This document shows, in pieces, positions 8,301-15,856 of a stretch of 46,842 nt of DNA. Under the pieces are notes generated by a model that worked only from the letters and a program-made list of their open reading frames with translations, did no database searches and was not told the origin of the DNA. Source of the stretch: a virus; the IMG/VR virus record IMGVR_UViG_3300017740_000010, positions 1 through 46,842 of that record, one strand, 5' to 3'. The stretch's first letter is position 1, and every line of letters starts with the position of its first letter. The position numbers were made by a program, and so were the translations under genes.

Positions 8301-10930
8301 TCTTTTGAAGTATCAAAAGTTAAAAATGTATCTACGATGTCATCGTCTAACTGAGTAGTAACATCTTCAACACCTCTTGTTTGTACTTCAACTTCTGCTA
8401 AATCATTTAACCTTCCGTTTATTTGATTTATTCTAGCTTTGTTTTTAGCTTGAAACTCTGGCAATACGCCTTCGTTTTCTCTAAGTAAATTATCTTTTTC
8501 TAATATAAGATCTGTAGCTTCTTGTCTTTGTATTTTACTAAAGTTTATAGGCATTTTAATACCAGCATTTCTTAGTGCTGATAATCTAGCTATTTCATCT
8601 TGATATTCTTTTTTCTTAATTATGTTACCGTCAGCATCAGAGTATTTCTTTTTTATTTGTTCTTTTAATTCAGCAAAAAACTTTTCTGTTCTAGTTATAT
8701 TAGACGCAGGCTTTTTAAAATTAAATTCTCTAACATAATTTTTAGCTAGATTTATAGGATCTGAAACCTGTGATTTAATACTTCCACCGAAAGGTAAAGC
8801 AACACCCATAGAATAACCAGCTAAAGAAGCTTCTAATAACTCTTCAGGTTCTACAAATCTTAAAGCATCATTAATACCACCTTCACCTTTAATACCTTTA
8901 TTAACTTGAGATAATCCAGTTTGAAAAAACTCAGTTATCATTTCGTTTCTACCTGATCTATTTAAATTAACAGCGTTTATTTTTACTTTATCTAAATAAT
9001 GTTTTACACCATCATAATACATTTTATTAACACCGTTTTTAATGCCTGATTTTTTAAACACGGCTTGAGCAGCTTTTAATTGACCTTTAGCACCAACTCT
9101 TTCTAGTAAACTCATAGTACCTGCCATAGCTATATCTTGAGCTACATTGTCAAACTCACCGCTTTCAATAGCTTTAAGCATATTTTCTTTAGTATCACCA
9201 CCTGGATATTCATCTGGATTATCTAATATACCTTGCTTTACAGCATTCATATATTCATCAGCGTAGAAATAACTAGTAGCAGCAACTTGACCCATAGCTC
9301 CTACTATACCAGCGGCAACTGGACCAACTCCTGGTATCATAGCGGCACCAGTGCCTAGCATAACAGCACCCATCTGTGGTAAAGATTGACCTAAAGCTAT
9401 TGTTAAATCTGAAAAAGATATACCGTCAGTAAACTTAGCTTTCTTTGATAATTGTTGAAAACCTTCAAACTCTTCAATTTGATCTATATTTTCTAGTAAA
9501 CTTTCAGTACCTTGCATTTTGTTTGATCCGGCTTGTAGTTCAAGACCAAATATAGTTCCTGTTTTTGATATAGGAGCGTAAGAAGGTCCAAGTGGATTTG
9601 TTATTTCTATAGTAACTTCATCATCGTCTTTTCCTCCTTTGTCTCTAAGGTCTTGAAGTTTAGCAAGAGCTTCTTTATTAGCCTTAATCTGCATGCCATC
9701 TACTTGAGCTCCAATAGTATTACCCATATCGAATGTAAAGTCTGCAACGTTAACAGCTAGACTTTCCGCAAAGTCTATACTTCCTGAAAGAAAACTATTT
9801 GTTATGCCAAATGGATTTAAAAACATTTGATTAGGAAGTGGATCTATATAAGATTTTATTTTATCAAAAAAACTATAAAAATCACTCTTACTTCTACCCA
9901 TAGCTACCTGCTTGTTGCCAAGTTCTTGCTCTATTAATTCAGCTATTTTATTACTTTGAACATTTACAGCATTGTCTTGTTGCATTGCTTGTTCTATTAA
10001 ATTAGCGTAATAAGTATTAACAACCTGTTGCATAGCATTAACGCCTGCTTGAGTACTAGTATCATAAATACCTTTATCTACAAGATCGTTCATGTAAGCT
10101 TCAACATTAGGAAGATACATTTTTTTGTATTCTTCTAATCTAGCTTTTATTATAGGATCATTTTGTCTCATAGAAATATAAGATTCAGTAGCTTTTTCTT
10201 CTAGTTCTTCGTTTGTTTGTATAGCGTTTGTTTTACCAAAAACCATTTCTTCATTACCAACTGGGCCTATAATTTCTTCAACTTGATTTCGTTTATTTGT
10301 CATCAAGTACTCGTTCTCAACTAATTCTGGTTTTTCTTCTATTGCTTCAGCAAGTAATCCTTGAGGTTCTGTATAACCAGAAACTCCTGGATATGTTTGC
10401 TGCTCTTGAAACTTAGGTAAAGGCTCTTCGTTTACTAATTTTAATTTATCAGCTTGAGATACGCCTTGCATGTTCATTATCTCTTGTATCTTTTTATTAT
10501 AACTAGCGATACTATTGTCATACCCTGCAGCTTTTAAAGCTTCAAGTTCTTCTTTATTTATAGGGTTAAAATCAGGACCTGCAATATTTTGAACTTCAAA
10601 ATTACCTGACACTGCAGGCTGCCCCATAACCATTTGTCCTTTTGGGCTTTCATAATTTACATTTGCAGGATCGTATTTAGCTGGATTCATTATTGAGTCA
10701 GCAAATCTGTCTTGCTCTTGAATAGACAAAAGCCTATCACCTGTAGGTTCACTAGATTCATCTATAGTTTCTTCAACAATTTCAGCTTGCAGAATAGGAA
10801 CTCCGTTCTCGTCAACTTCTACTATCTTGCCTTTATTAGCGGCTAGTAGAGCTTCAAAAGTTATACCTCTTCTTTGAGCTTCAGCTTCTAGTTGTTCTCT
10901 AGTTATCTTTACGCCTTCTATTTCGTACAT
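2390..10930 (-). CDS. Giant 2846-aa internal virion/cargo protein with zincin and HAD motifs
   Basis: One uninterrupted 2846-codon frame follows the other internal-protein genes. Features in order: an acidic N-terminus; a Gly/Ala-rich hydrophobic stretch at about residues 510-550 that could enter membranes; a zincin-type HEILH at 928-932; long helical K/E-rich regions; a HAD-like domain with DFDDT at 2021-2025, FVLTAR near 2105 and YFADDA (DD 2156-2157); and a C-terminal module with RPDKISQQQAS near 2597 that is widespread at the ends of giant phage proteins. Size, position and composition fit a protein packaged in the head and ejected with DNA, comparable to crAss-phage cargo proteins or T7 gp16-type proteins. 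The HAD and zincin motifs imply phosphatase/nucleotidase and protease activities, neither proven. No convincing RNA polymerase double-psi motif was found. Confidence 0.85.
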   Translation of the reverse strand: MYEIEGVKITREQLEAEAQRRGITFEALLAANKGKIVEVDENGVPILQAEIVEETIDESSEPTGDRLLSIQEQDRFADSIMNPAKYDPANVNYESPKGQMVMGQPAVSGNFEVQNIAGPDFNPINKEELEALKAAGYDNSIASYNKKIQEIMNMQGVSQADKLKLVNEEPLPKFQEQQTYPGVSGYTEPQGLLAEAIEEKPELVENEYLMTNKRNQVEEIIGPVGNEEMVFGKTNAIQTNEELEEKATESYISMRQNDPIIKARLEEYKKMYLPNVEAYMNDLVDKGIYDTSTQAGVNAMQQVVNTYYANLIEQAMQQDNAVNVQSNKIAELIEQELGNKQVAMGRSKSDFYSFFDKIKSYIDPLPNQMFLNPFGITNSFLSGSIDFAESLAVNVADFTFDMGNTIGAQVDGMQIKANKEALAKLQDLRDKGGKDDDEVTIEITNPLGPSYAPISKTGTIFGLELQAGSNKMQGTESLLENIDQIEEFEGFQQLSKKAKFTDGISFSDLTIALGQSLPQMGAVMLGTGAAMIPGVGPVAAGIVGAMGQVAATSYFYADEYMNAVKQGILDNPDEYPGGDTKENMLKAIESGEFDNVAQDIAMAGTMSLLERVGAKGQLKAAQAVFKKSGIKNGVNKMYYDGVKHYLDKVKINAVNLNRSGRNEMITEFFQTGLSQVNKGIKGEGGINDALRFVEPEELLEASLAGYSMGVALPFGGSIKSQVSDPINLAKNYVREFNFKKPASNITRTEKFFAELKEQIKKKYSDADGNIIKKKEYQDEIARLSALRNAGIKMPINFSKIQRQEATDLILEKDNLLRENEGVLPEFQAKNKARINQINGRLNDLAEVEVQTRGVEDVTTQLDDDIVDTFLTFDTSKELQEWLESKGVKDAKKRSQQRGLELEIDGVEYAIQNNETNSGKKSTFFSGMHEILHKFLKNTLKTNPEVVFPIAKILKKRLVELQKDPRVDERYLDALNNTLQKYKDDESVTSREEAEEVITLFSEFANKGVIPFESKRFQGFRDATRRVMQELPGAKNLKFENELDVFNFIKDYNKSIRKGRFTRAQVRAAREGIDIGKDIQKVADAQEKTAKPSDRDLKRQKEAKDIVIDEIIENKNTDDEGVQTELAYQFYDDVLRYIKSGRFKINGVPVIENPKIAGVIDEDGFRTEGAVTIEDLAMDIITSDRGVKGIVADYFKKPVNERGTLGQFVGGGKFDLYRATEIAAKTLGMQSQEIQQETTEDFSKAEKPSLRKSMLDLSEEIEQQEDVEALATDMAEVSSKILSGKLKAPTSKDFIQDLQKQSSDLAFQRVKKLMGKPKSEQYTKFIEDYALAILNKTAQTTLNKRFNKLTEPVIDPETGKQVRILTDESRAEGSRVKNPYAGNPKRQLKPDLDVQDMLEYFTPEQGRRDAKQNTLAEVAAFEFVVDAMPEALKTKLDDGTTIAERRAELFGEDVVNAEIAYIARELGRGVDYKAAFNIVLPAELEPEFNAVKDEITKAAQEYGIGIDEEYTEGFSQAIEGVDPRITTALVDLMFTENPDLATGGEFVKGSIESLEAAGFPEVAAEIKKRNLIAVSNKKGIRVINEAPAKNLNKLAQTITSSLLDNRLVKAWNKTLEFVGYSNRLLNAAKETLNKITGQKEQGPFYVDRLKAQGSSYTNESQVKDIVTSDIKPMNKSFGYMQKLSKKVFSTVSLESKLAMVEKERNIIEAAGIANKKVLSKLVLAMQKDLASGKRITKSQVYQFFQLQTGVVKGLRALTSLDYLYLIEGNQWIEGKKKPDVPSFLQLTEEEQQAKIQEFVDEFPEFKDRYDIRLEEKLNAIDKKTGEKKYTFEEARARAAFDPSLSAYRDLKTKGEHLVPNSVTMLELFDGVIRNNLDQAKLDQILAGHGQFFGPNYVMDLLDTKGIEGGKKTGLTSQEGIFRLSKFLKNRPDISNNIYAPNGNKAFQEIVNTEIFFKASEDLNNSIKEAKDIDIDMLKALDVIQFDEAPSMNQVLQKAKIIDDALKIARNVNALIKKIRVFDFDDTLATSNNIVLATSPDGAVTELNAEEFAERGADLKNQGYTMDFSDFNRVTDGGRGPLFKVAEKIRNARGNEDLFVLTARAPESQGAIYDFLKSQGLEFKKENIVGLGNSTGEAKANWVISKAAEGYNDFYFADDAIQNVNAVRKALEVIDVKSQVQQAKMKFAKNVDVDFNKIIEQKTGIAAEKEFSEAKAQVRGANKNKFQFFIPYSAEDFQGLIYPLLSKGSLGDAQMAWFKTHLSDPYARAMENLSQDRLNLMNDFKTLKNKLDVPKDLQKETESGFSNEQAVRVYLWNKQGLEIPGLTKTDTKELVKQVETDLTLHEFADQIATINKDPYTKPDKSWLAGSITSDLLRGLREVKRPKYLEEWQQNADLIFSEKNLNKLEAAYGPKYREAMENILKRMKSGSNRVGEASRLGGTILNYINGSNAAIMFFNTRSAVLQTISSINFLNWNFNNPLKAGQALANQPQYWKDFMTLMNSDFLRDRRNGLRININESEIADAAKTSKNKAKAAMAYILEKGYLPTQYADSFAIATGGATFYRNRIKDLVKNQDMSEAEAEKQAMREFREISEENQQSSRPDKISQQQASDAGRLILMFANTPMQYARLQKRAFQDLAAGRGDSKTNVSKLIYYGVVQNIIFNSLQQAMFAIGFGDDEEKDEKRVTRTLNGMLDSLLRGLGIAGATTSVVKNFLLDVYERSGRSRPEYVDAVYKLLQISPPVSSKISKVRQAAYQFDSKKRREEIMDQGFSIKSPAFMAFAKIVSATANIPLDRVLQKLDNIEGALGEEAEVWQRIAMLAGWPKWDIQPSAKKTENKKIKIRKRRR

Positions 10931-10934
10931 ATTA

Positions 10935-12776
10935 CTAACCTTCTAGTTTGTTTAATGATCCTTGTATTAAAGCCTGCTGATAAATTTCATATTCTAGTTC
11001 CATAAATTCTTTTTGAGCCATAGATCTAGCTATAGGATCCATGCCAGCAGCTTCAATATCAGCTTGAGCAGCTATTAACTTTGGATTAGTTTTAAGAAAC
11101 ATTTTTCCTGCCTCGTTAAGTGGATGTTTATCTTTCCAATTGTTGTAAGCTTTTTGATCTTTAAAAGCAAAATTAGTAGGAACGTTGTTCTCGCTCGCTG
11201 TTTTACTTAGTTCTACTTGTCTTTTACTATACATTTCTGGATATAACCTTTTAAACATTGCTATAACTTCATTGTTGTCTTTGTTATTACCACCTGCAGC
11301 TCTTTGTAAATCTTGAGCTAGTACAGCTTGCTGAGCAGGATCTTTCATGTCAAACGATTCAATTACTTTGTAAACTGGTTTTCCAACTGCTTCTCCAGTT
11401 GCTTTATTTTCAGGTTGATAATCTTCTGTCTCTATAAATACCTTGTCACCTACGACTCTAACATTATCAATGTTAAAAGTCTTTCCACCGCTAGTAATAC
11501 TGTGGTTTAGTAATAAGTTTTTATTTTGTAATGGATTTTCAAAGAAAGATATTGTATCGTTTATAGTGTCCATATAATATGGTTCACCTGTTTTTTCGTT
11601 TTTAGTATTAGGTGTTAATACTTCTTCTTTAACAAACTTAACAACGTTATCCATAGTAGCATTATCATTGTAAAACTTAGTTCCTAAATAAGAACTCATA
11701 ATAGCGTTTTGGTTTTTATTTAACTCTGCTATTTGGTCTTCGTCCATGTCTTCAGTAAACTCATGCCAACCATCTTTAAACATGTTAGGATCTAGGTTTA
11801 ATTTTGCAGCTATAGCACCTATACTATTAGGCGGCTCCCATTGTTGAGTGTCTTCGTTAAACTCTCCATCAGGTATTTCATCTTGCCAAACTCTTTTCAT
11901 CAAGTTATCGTTGTTAATTAAATTAGCAACAGCTGGACTATTTGTAAGTTTTTCAATAGCTCCATCTCTTTTGTCAGGTACTATAGTTCTATATGTATAT
12001 ACTTTACCGGCTTCTAAATTATTCATTGGCTTGCCAGTTATAGGATTATTATCTCCTTTTACAAAAGTTTCGTAAGTAACAAAATCACTGTCGTTACTAT
12101 CTGGTTCTACTTCTGCATTAAATATTTTATTACCTGTTTCACCTAAGTTAGGTTTTGTTTGGTACATGTTTTGCCCTTGGTTTTCCATTGTCAAAAGCTC
12201 ATTACCGTTTACCATAGCCTCTGGCTCGCCGTTTTCTGCTGGTGCAAAAAAGTATAATTGACCGCCACGCTCTACTATGCCTATATTACCGCCATCACCA
12301 GCGCGCTTTAAAAAGCTTTTATTTTCAATAGAACCTACTGAAGACACATTACCATTAGCAGCATCCTCTTTAAATGCGGTTGCTTGTGCTCCTATAATCT
12401 GCACTTGTCTCTTGAACTGAGGAACTAATCCCATTATTTTAGCTAAACCTCTATTACCTTCTTGCTTAGTAATAGTACCATCTTGCATAGCATTTTTAAT
12501 CTTAAAATAATTATCTACTTGTTCATTCCAGAAAACTTGTATGTTTTCATCTAACACTCTATTACCAGTAGTACCAAGCTCATTTAGTTTTGATCTTAAT
12601 TGAAAGCCTGTTTGTTGATCTATTTGCTCTAGTTCTTTAGTGTATTTCTTTTGCTCTGCTATATGCTTTTGCATTGTAGCCATATCAGGCGCTATGCTTT
12701 TAGTAATATTATTACCACCAGCAACAAAAGCGTCAAACTGTTTATTTATTATTCTTTGTGGATTAGTAAAACTCAT
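10935..12776 (-). CDS. Internal virion / cargo protein (613 aa), unknown fold
   Basis: A 613-residue soluble, mostly helical protein lying 4 nt upstream of the giant gene and 2 nt after the 229-aa gene. The N-terminus (MSFTNPQRIINKQFDAFVAG) and first 150 residues look helical and coiled-coil-like; the middle is mixed with many Asn/Asp; the C-terminal 100 residues are Ala/Glu-rich. No enzyme motif is recognised. The order small Ala-rich protein, mid-size protein, giant protein matches the internal core protein arrangement of podoviruses (T7 gp14-gp15-gp16 or crAss cargo proteins). A role as an ejected inner-core protein is inferred from position only. Confidence 0.75.
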   Translation of the reverse strand: MSFTNPQRIINKQFDAFVAGGNNITKSIAPDMATMQKHIAEQKKYTKELEQIDQQTGFQLRSKLNELGTTGNRVLDENIQVFWNEQVDNYFKIKNAMQDGTITKQEGNRGLAKIMGLVPQFKRQVQIIGAQATAFKEDAANGNVSSVGSIENKSFLKRAGDGGNIGIVERGGQLYFFAPAENGEPEAMVNGNELLTMENQGQNMYQTKPNLGETGNKIFNAEVEPDSNDSDFVTYETFVKGDNNPITGKPMNNLEAGKVYTYRTIVPDKRDGAIEKLTNSPAVANLINNDNLMKRVWQDEIPDGEFNEDTQQWEPPNSIGAIAAKLNLDPNMFKDGWHEFTEDMDEDQIAELNKNQNAIMSSYLGTKFYNDNATMDNVVKFVKEEVLTPNTKNEKTGEPYYMDTINDTISFFENPLQNKNLLLNHSITSGGKTFNIDNVRVVGDKVFIETEDYQPENKATGEAVGKPVYKVIESFDMKDPAQQAVLAQDLQRAAGGNNKDNNEVIAMFKRLYPEMYSKRQVELSKTASENNVPTNFAFKDQKAYNNWKDKHPLNEAGKMFLKTNPKLIAAQADIEAAGMDPIARSMAQKEFMELEYEIYQQALIQGSLNKLEG

Positions 12777-12778
12777 AT

Positions 12779-13468
12779 TTATCCGGCTTTATCGGCTTTT
12801 ACACCTCCTATTATACTTCCTGCTCCTGACACAGCAGCATTACCTATACCCATGATCGCAGCGCTTCTAGCAGCCATTTGATCTTGTTCGTTTTGAGCAG
12901 CGTTGTCTAACAACTTAGCTGTTCTGTCCATTTTAGCTTCATGAAAATTAATAGCATCTTTCTGCTCCATTTCATTACCTCTAGCTTTCATTTCATCTAG
13001 TCTTTGAGCACCTTCAGCTTTTAATCTCTGAACATTAGCCTCACCTTCAGCGGCTTTAGCTTTGTTTTGTGTTTCTTGAGCATTAATACTAGCAGCTATA
13101 CCTCTCTTACTTTCTAGTGCAGCTTGAGCTAAAGCTGTTGCTCCACCAGCAGCTTGTCCTGTTTCCATCATAGCGTCTAAACTATTTGCTAGAGCTTGAT
13201 CAGCTTGTTCAGCTTGCATTTTAAAAGCTTCAGTAGCTACAGTTAAATTAGCGTAAGGATTATCTAAGTTAGCAAACTGGTTAGTCATGTTTTCATAAGG
13301 ATTTTTAAAAGCAGGTCTATCTTCTACTAAAGCATCTAACGCAGCTTGTTCTGCATCTTTTATTTCTGCTTGATCAGCGGCTGCATCTTTAGCTTTTTTA
13401 GCTGCTATAGCGTTTGTTGTAATTCCTGCTATTGTCCCAGCAATAGCTATGCCAGTCATAACTCCCAT
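12779..13468 (-). CDS. Small internal virion protein, T7 gp14-like
   Basis: A 229-residue Ala-rich protein. The N-terminus (GVMTGIAIAGTIAGITTNAI) and the C-terminus (IMGIGNAAVSGAGSIIGG) are Gly/Ala-rich and hydrophobic and could insert in membranes. The centre, about residues 70-200, is a long Ala/Glu/Lys coiled coil. This is the usual composition of small podovirus internal proteins that form the tip of the ejection channel. A repeated NPYEN/NPYAN block around residues 55-75 is also typical. The start follows an AATAAAT leader with no Shine-Dalgarno. It sits directly before the larger internal proteins. Confidence 0.75.
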   Translation of the reverse strand: MGVMTGIAIAGTIAGITTNAIAAKKAKDAAADQAEIKDAEQAALDALVEDRPAFKNPYENMTNQFANLDNPYANLTVATEAFKMQAEQADQALANSLDAMMETGQAAGGATALAQAALESKRGIAASINAQETQNKAKAAEGEANVQRLKAEGAQRLDEMKARGNEMEQKDAINFHEAKMDRTAKLLDNAAQNEQDQMAARSAAIMGIGNAAVSGAGSIIGGVKADKAG

Positions 13469-13470
13469 AT

Positions 13471-13878
13471 TTATTGTTTTAAATTTTTAACTATCTCGTA
13501 AGAAGGCTTTTCATCTACTTGCCAACCTAATTCTTTATGCTTATTAATTAATTTTTTATTTCTACCAATAGTAAACATATATTTTTTATCTGCGTTTAGC
13601 ACTATAGCTTCAGCTCCCATTATTAATGCTGTTATAGCTGCATCTCTGTCAGGTTCTCTGTAATCTGGATTAGATATAATCCATTCAAGTAAAACTGCCT
13701 TAGAGTTTGTCATATACAAAAAGCCAGCAACAATAGGCGTGCCATCTTTTGATTGTACCATTAGCCCACCAGTACCATTTTCTGGTAAAAAATCTTTTTC
13801 AATAGGTGGCCAGTCCCAAGCTTTCCACCATTTTTCTAAAGCCTCATAATCAGCTTCTGTTAATTTTCTTATATTCAT
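13471..13878 (-). CDS. GNAT-like acetyltransferase-fold protein
   Basis: A 135-residue protein whose layout follows the GNAT fold: an opening strand-helix MNIRKLTEADYEALEKWWKA, a central strand pair around residues 45-75, the segment LLEWIISNPDYREPDRDAAI where an acetyl-CoA loop would lie, and a closing helix-strand (LINKHKELGWQV). Small GNAT-like proteins are common between tail and internal-protein genes of podoviruses. The expected R/Q-x-x-G-x-G/A loop is not clearly preserved, so it may have lost catalysis and be structural, or may modify a virion protein. Fold call moderate, activity uncertain. Confidence 0.65.
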   Translation of the reverse strand: MNIRKLTEADYEALEKWWKAWDWPPIEKDFLPENGTGGLMVQSKDGTPIVAGFLYMTNSKAVLLEWIISNPDYREPDRDAAITALIMGAEAIVLNADKKYMFTIGRNKKLINKHKELGWQVDEKPSYEIVKNLKQ

Positions 13879-13889
13879 ATTAAATTAAA

Positions 13890-15818
13890 TTATCTTGAAG
13901 ATACATTGTAGTTAACACCTATTGAGTATAATTCTTTCATACCACCTGGATCTGTGTTAGTATCAGTAGAAAAAGTTATATCTAAATAATAACCTTTTAA
14001 ACCGCTAATACTATCACCAAATATAACTTCCCCTGGTGCTTGTGTTGAATTATTAATAAAGTTTGCTACGTATCTATTTTCTTTTCTATCAAAACCACCT
14101 CTTAATAAAGGTGTGTTTACTGGATTAGCTGATGTTCCTGTATTACCTAGACCATCATAAGCTCCTTCTACATAACTGTTAATGATCTTAGCATTATCAT
14201 CACTGAAACTAAAACCACCTGATAAAGCGCCACCGGTTGTTCTGTTTATATTTTTACCTGTTTGATCAGAAGTTATCACACTAGCTTTCCAGCCACTATC
14301 ACCTTCATAGTCTATTGTTAAAAAGTTTTTCTGTAATGAAGGTTGAGAGTTTGCTACTATTGAAACTGTAGAAGCATTACTAGTGCCATAAAAAGTTCCA
14401 TGAGAACTTGATGTTTCATAATGAGTATATAAACCCGTTAATTGATTAGTACCTTGCGATGTATAATCACCCGGCGCATATGGCTGATTATTGAGTGTTA
14501 ACATTTGATTTTTTAAACTACCTATTGCCCCTGGCATATAGCTATAAAAACTTGGCCAACCATTTACACTGTCATCAAAGCCTAAAGTAAAAAATGTAGT
14601 GTCACGCATTGGTAAAGCATTGGATCCACTACTAGGATCACCTGTTCTAGCGCTATTGTACTGTAAAGAAACAATATATTGTTTATTATAAGCATCCCAA
14701 CCACCATAAGCTCTACTTCTATATGGAGCTATTAATTTTAATCTACCATTAGACCCTGCATTCATAAAAGTAGTACCGTCTAATATTTTATCTGTAAATA
14801 AAACTCTATTAGTACTAATAGTCCCATAACCTAACACAGTAGCTGTAGTATCTGTATAAGTAGCACCAGAATCATTAGACCAAAATATTTTAGAACCTGG
14901 TATTACTTGAGATTTATTTAAATCAGGTGTTGCATTTAATGAAAAATAACTTACATCATTGCCTTGAGAGGTATTTATTGATGTTATATTTAAATCTTGA
15001 GTATATTCATTCGTGTAGTTATCATTTAAAGTAGCTAAATTATCTCTAAAAAAGTCTCGCATACCATATTCTGATATTTCAGTTATGCCATTACCAGACA
15101 ATCTTAACACTGCGTTTCTATTTCTATCAACAAAATATTTTCTAAAAGCATATACCGCAAAAGACTCGGGATTTTTACTTATACCATACTCACCAGCATA
15201 AGGTATTATTTCTCCTAAAACTTGATTAGTAGTAGTTACACTACCGCCACCTTCAGCATTGTATATAGCATTTTTATCTATTAAAGCTCTACTACATTTA
15301 TTCTCCTGCAAAACAACTACGTCATTTTCATCAGCATATATTTTTTGTATAGAACCGTACTGAGGATTAGTTGATCTAGTGATATTAGTCCCTACTGGAA
15401 ATTCATTTGTTCTATTTATACCTGTTCTAGAATTAAATATACCTGAGTGTATTAAAGTATTAAACCTATGCTGCTGTAATGGCTCTTCTTCGTCTAAATA
15501 AGCTCTAACACCATAAGACATAGAGTTGTTGTTAAAACCACCTCTAATAAACATTTCTTCAATATAAAAGTTTTGGGTATTTACAGACTGGGTAGTAGTA
15601 ACAGTATCAGGTCCATCAGTAATAAAGCCAGGATTAAATGTAAGCGGTGGTGCAAATACGTTATTAATAGGCCACGTACCTAAATTAGCAGCTGATCCAG
15701 TACCGCCTGGTATTGCGTCTGCTGTTCCTATCTGCTTCACTGGTTGAGGCGTTAAAATTCTTTTATTCCAAATAGAATTATAGTAATCTACTTCTATTAA
15801 TGGTAGTGTGTTTGCCAT
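13890..15818 (-). CDS. Tail muzzle/stabilisation-type protein, C-terminal partner
   Basis: A 642-residue beta-rich protein. It contains the block ENKCSRALIDKNAIYNAEGG, then YGISKNPESFAVYAFRKYF, VDRNRNAVLRLS and EYGMRDFFRDNL. I recall these motifs from the C-terminal part of the long P22-like tail stabilisation (muzzle) proteins of crAss-like and marine podoviruses. Here they form a separate gene beginning 38 nt after the 1456-aa gene, in another frame and with its own A/T leader (TTATATAATATG). It probably builds the distal tail tube or nozzle together with the 1456-aa protein. Structural role likely, exact position in the tail inferred. Confidence 0.75.
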   Translation of the reverse strand: MANTLPLIEVDYYNSIWNKRILTPQPVKQIGTADAIPGGTGSAANLGTWPINNVFAPPLTFNPGFITDGPDTVTTTQSVNTQNFYIEEMFIRGGFNNNSMSYGVRAYLDEEEPLQQHRFNTLIHSGIFNSRTGINRTNEFPVGTNITRSTNPQYGSIQKIYADENDVVVLQENKCSRALIDKNAIYNAEGGGSVTTTNQVLGEIIPYAGEYGISKNPESFAVYAFRKYFVDRNRNAVLRLSGNGITEISEYGMRDFFRDNLATLNDNYTNEYTQDLNITSINTSQGNDVSYFSLNATPDLNKSQVIPGSKIFWSNDSGATYTDTTATVLGYGTISTNRVLFTDKILDGTTFMNAGSNGRLKLIAPYRSRAYGGWDAYNKQYIVSLQYNSARTGDPSSGSNALPMRDTTFFTLGFDDSVNGWPSFYSYMPGAIGSLKNQMLTLNNQPYAPGDYTSQGTNQLTGLYTHYETSSSHGTFYGTSNASTVSIVANSQPSLQKNFLTIDYEGDSGWKASVITSDQTGKNINRTTGGALSGGFSFSDDNAKIINSYVEGAYDGLGNTGTSANPVNTPLLRGGFDRKENRYVANFINNSTQAPGEVIFGDSISGLKGYYLDITFSTDTNTDPGGMKELYSIGVNYNVSSR

Positions 15819-15856
15819 ATTATATAATCACTTATTTTATTAACTAATTTACTATA

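Noticed and set aside
10931-10950. AGAAGG upstream of the giant gene, resembling a Shine-Dalgarno sequence
   Set aside because: It lies in the last codons of the preceding gene (Leu-Glu-Gly-stop). Nearly all other starts lack such a sequence, so it is probably coincidental.
15819-15856. Programmed frameshift joining the 1456-aa and 642-aa muzzle proteins
   Set aside because: There is a clean stop, a 38-nt gap, a separate ATG with a typical leader, and no slippery sequence.
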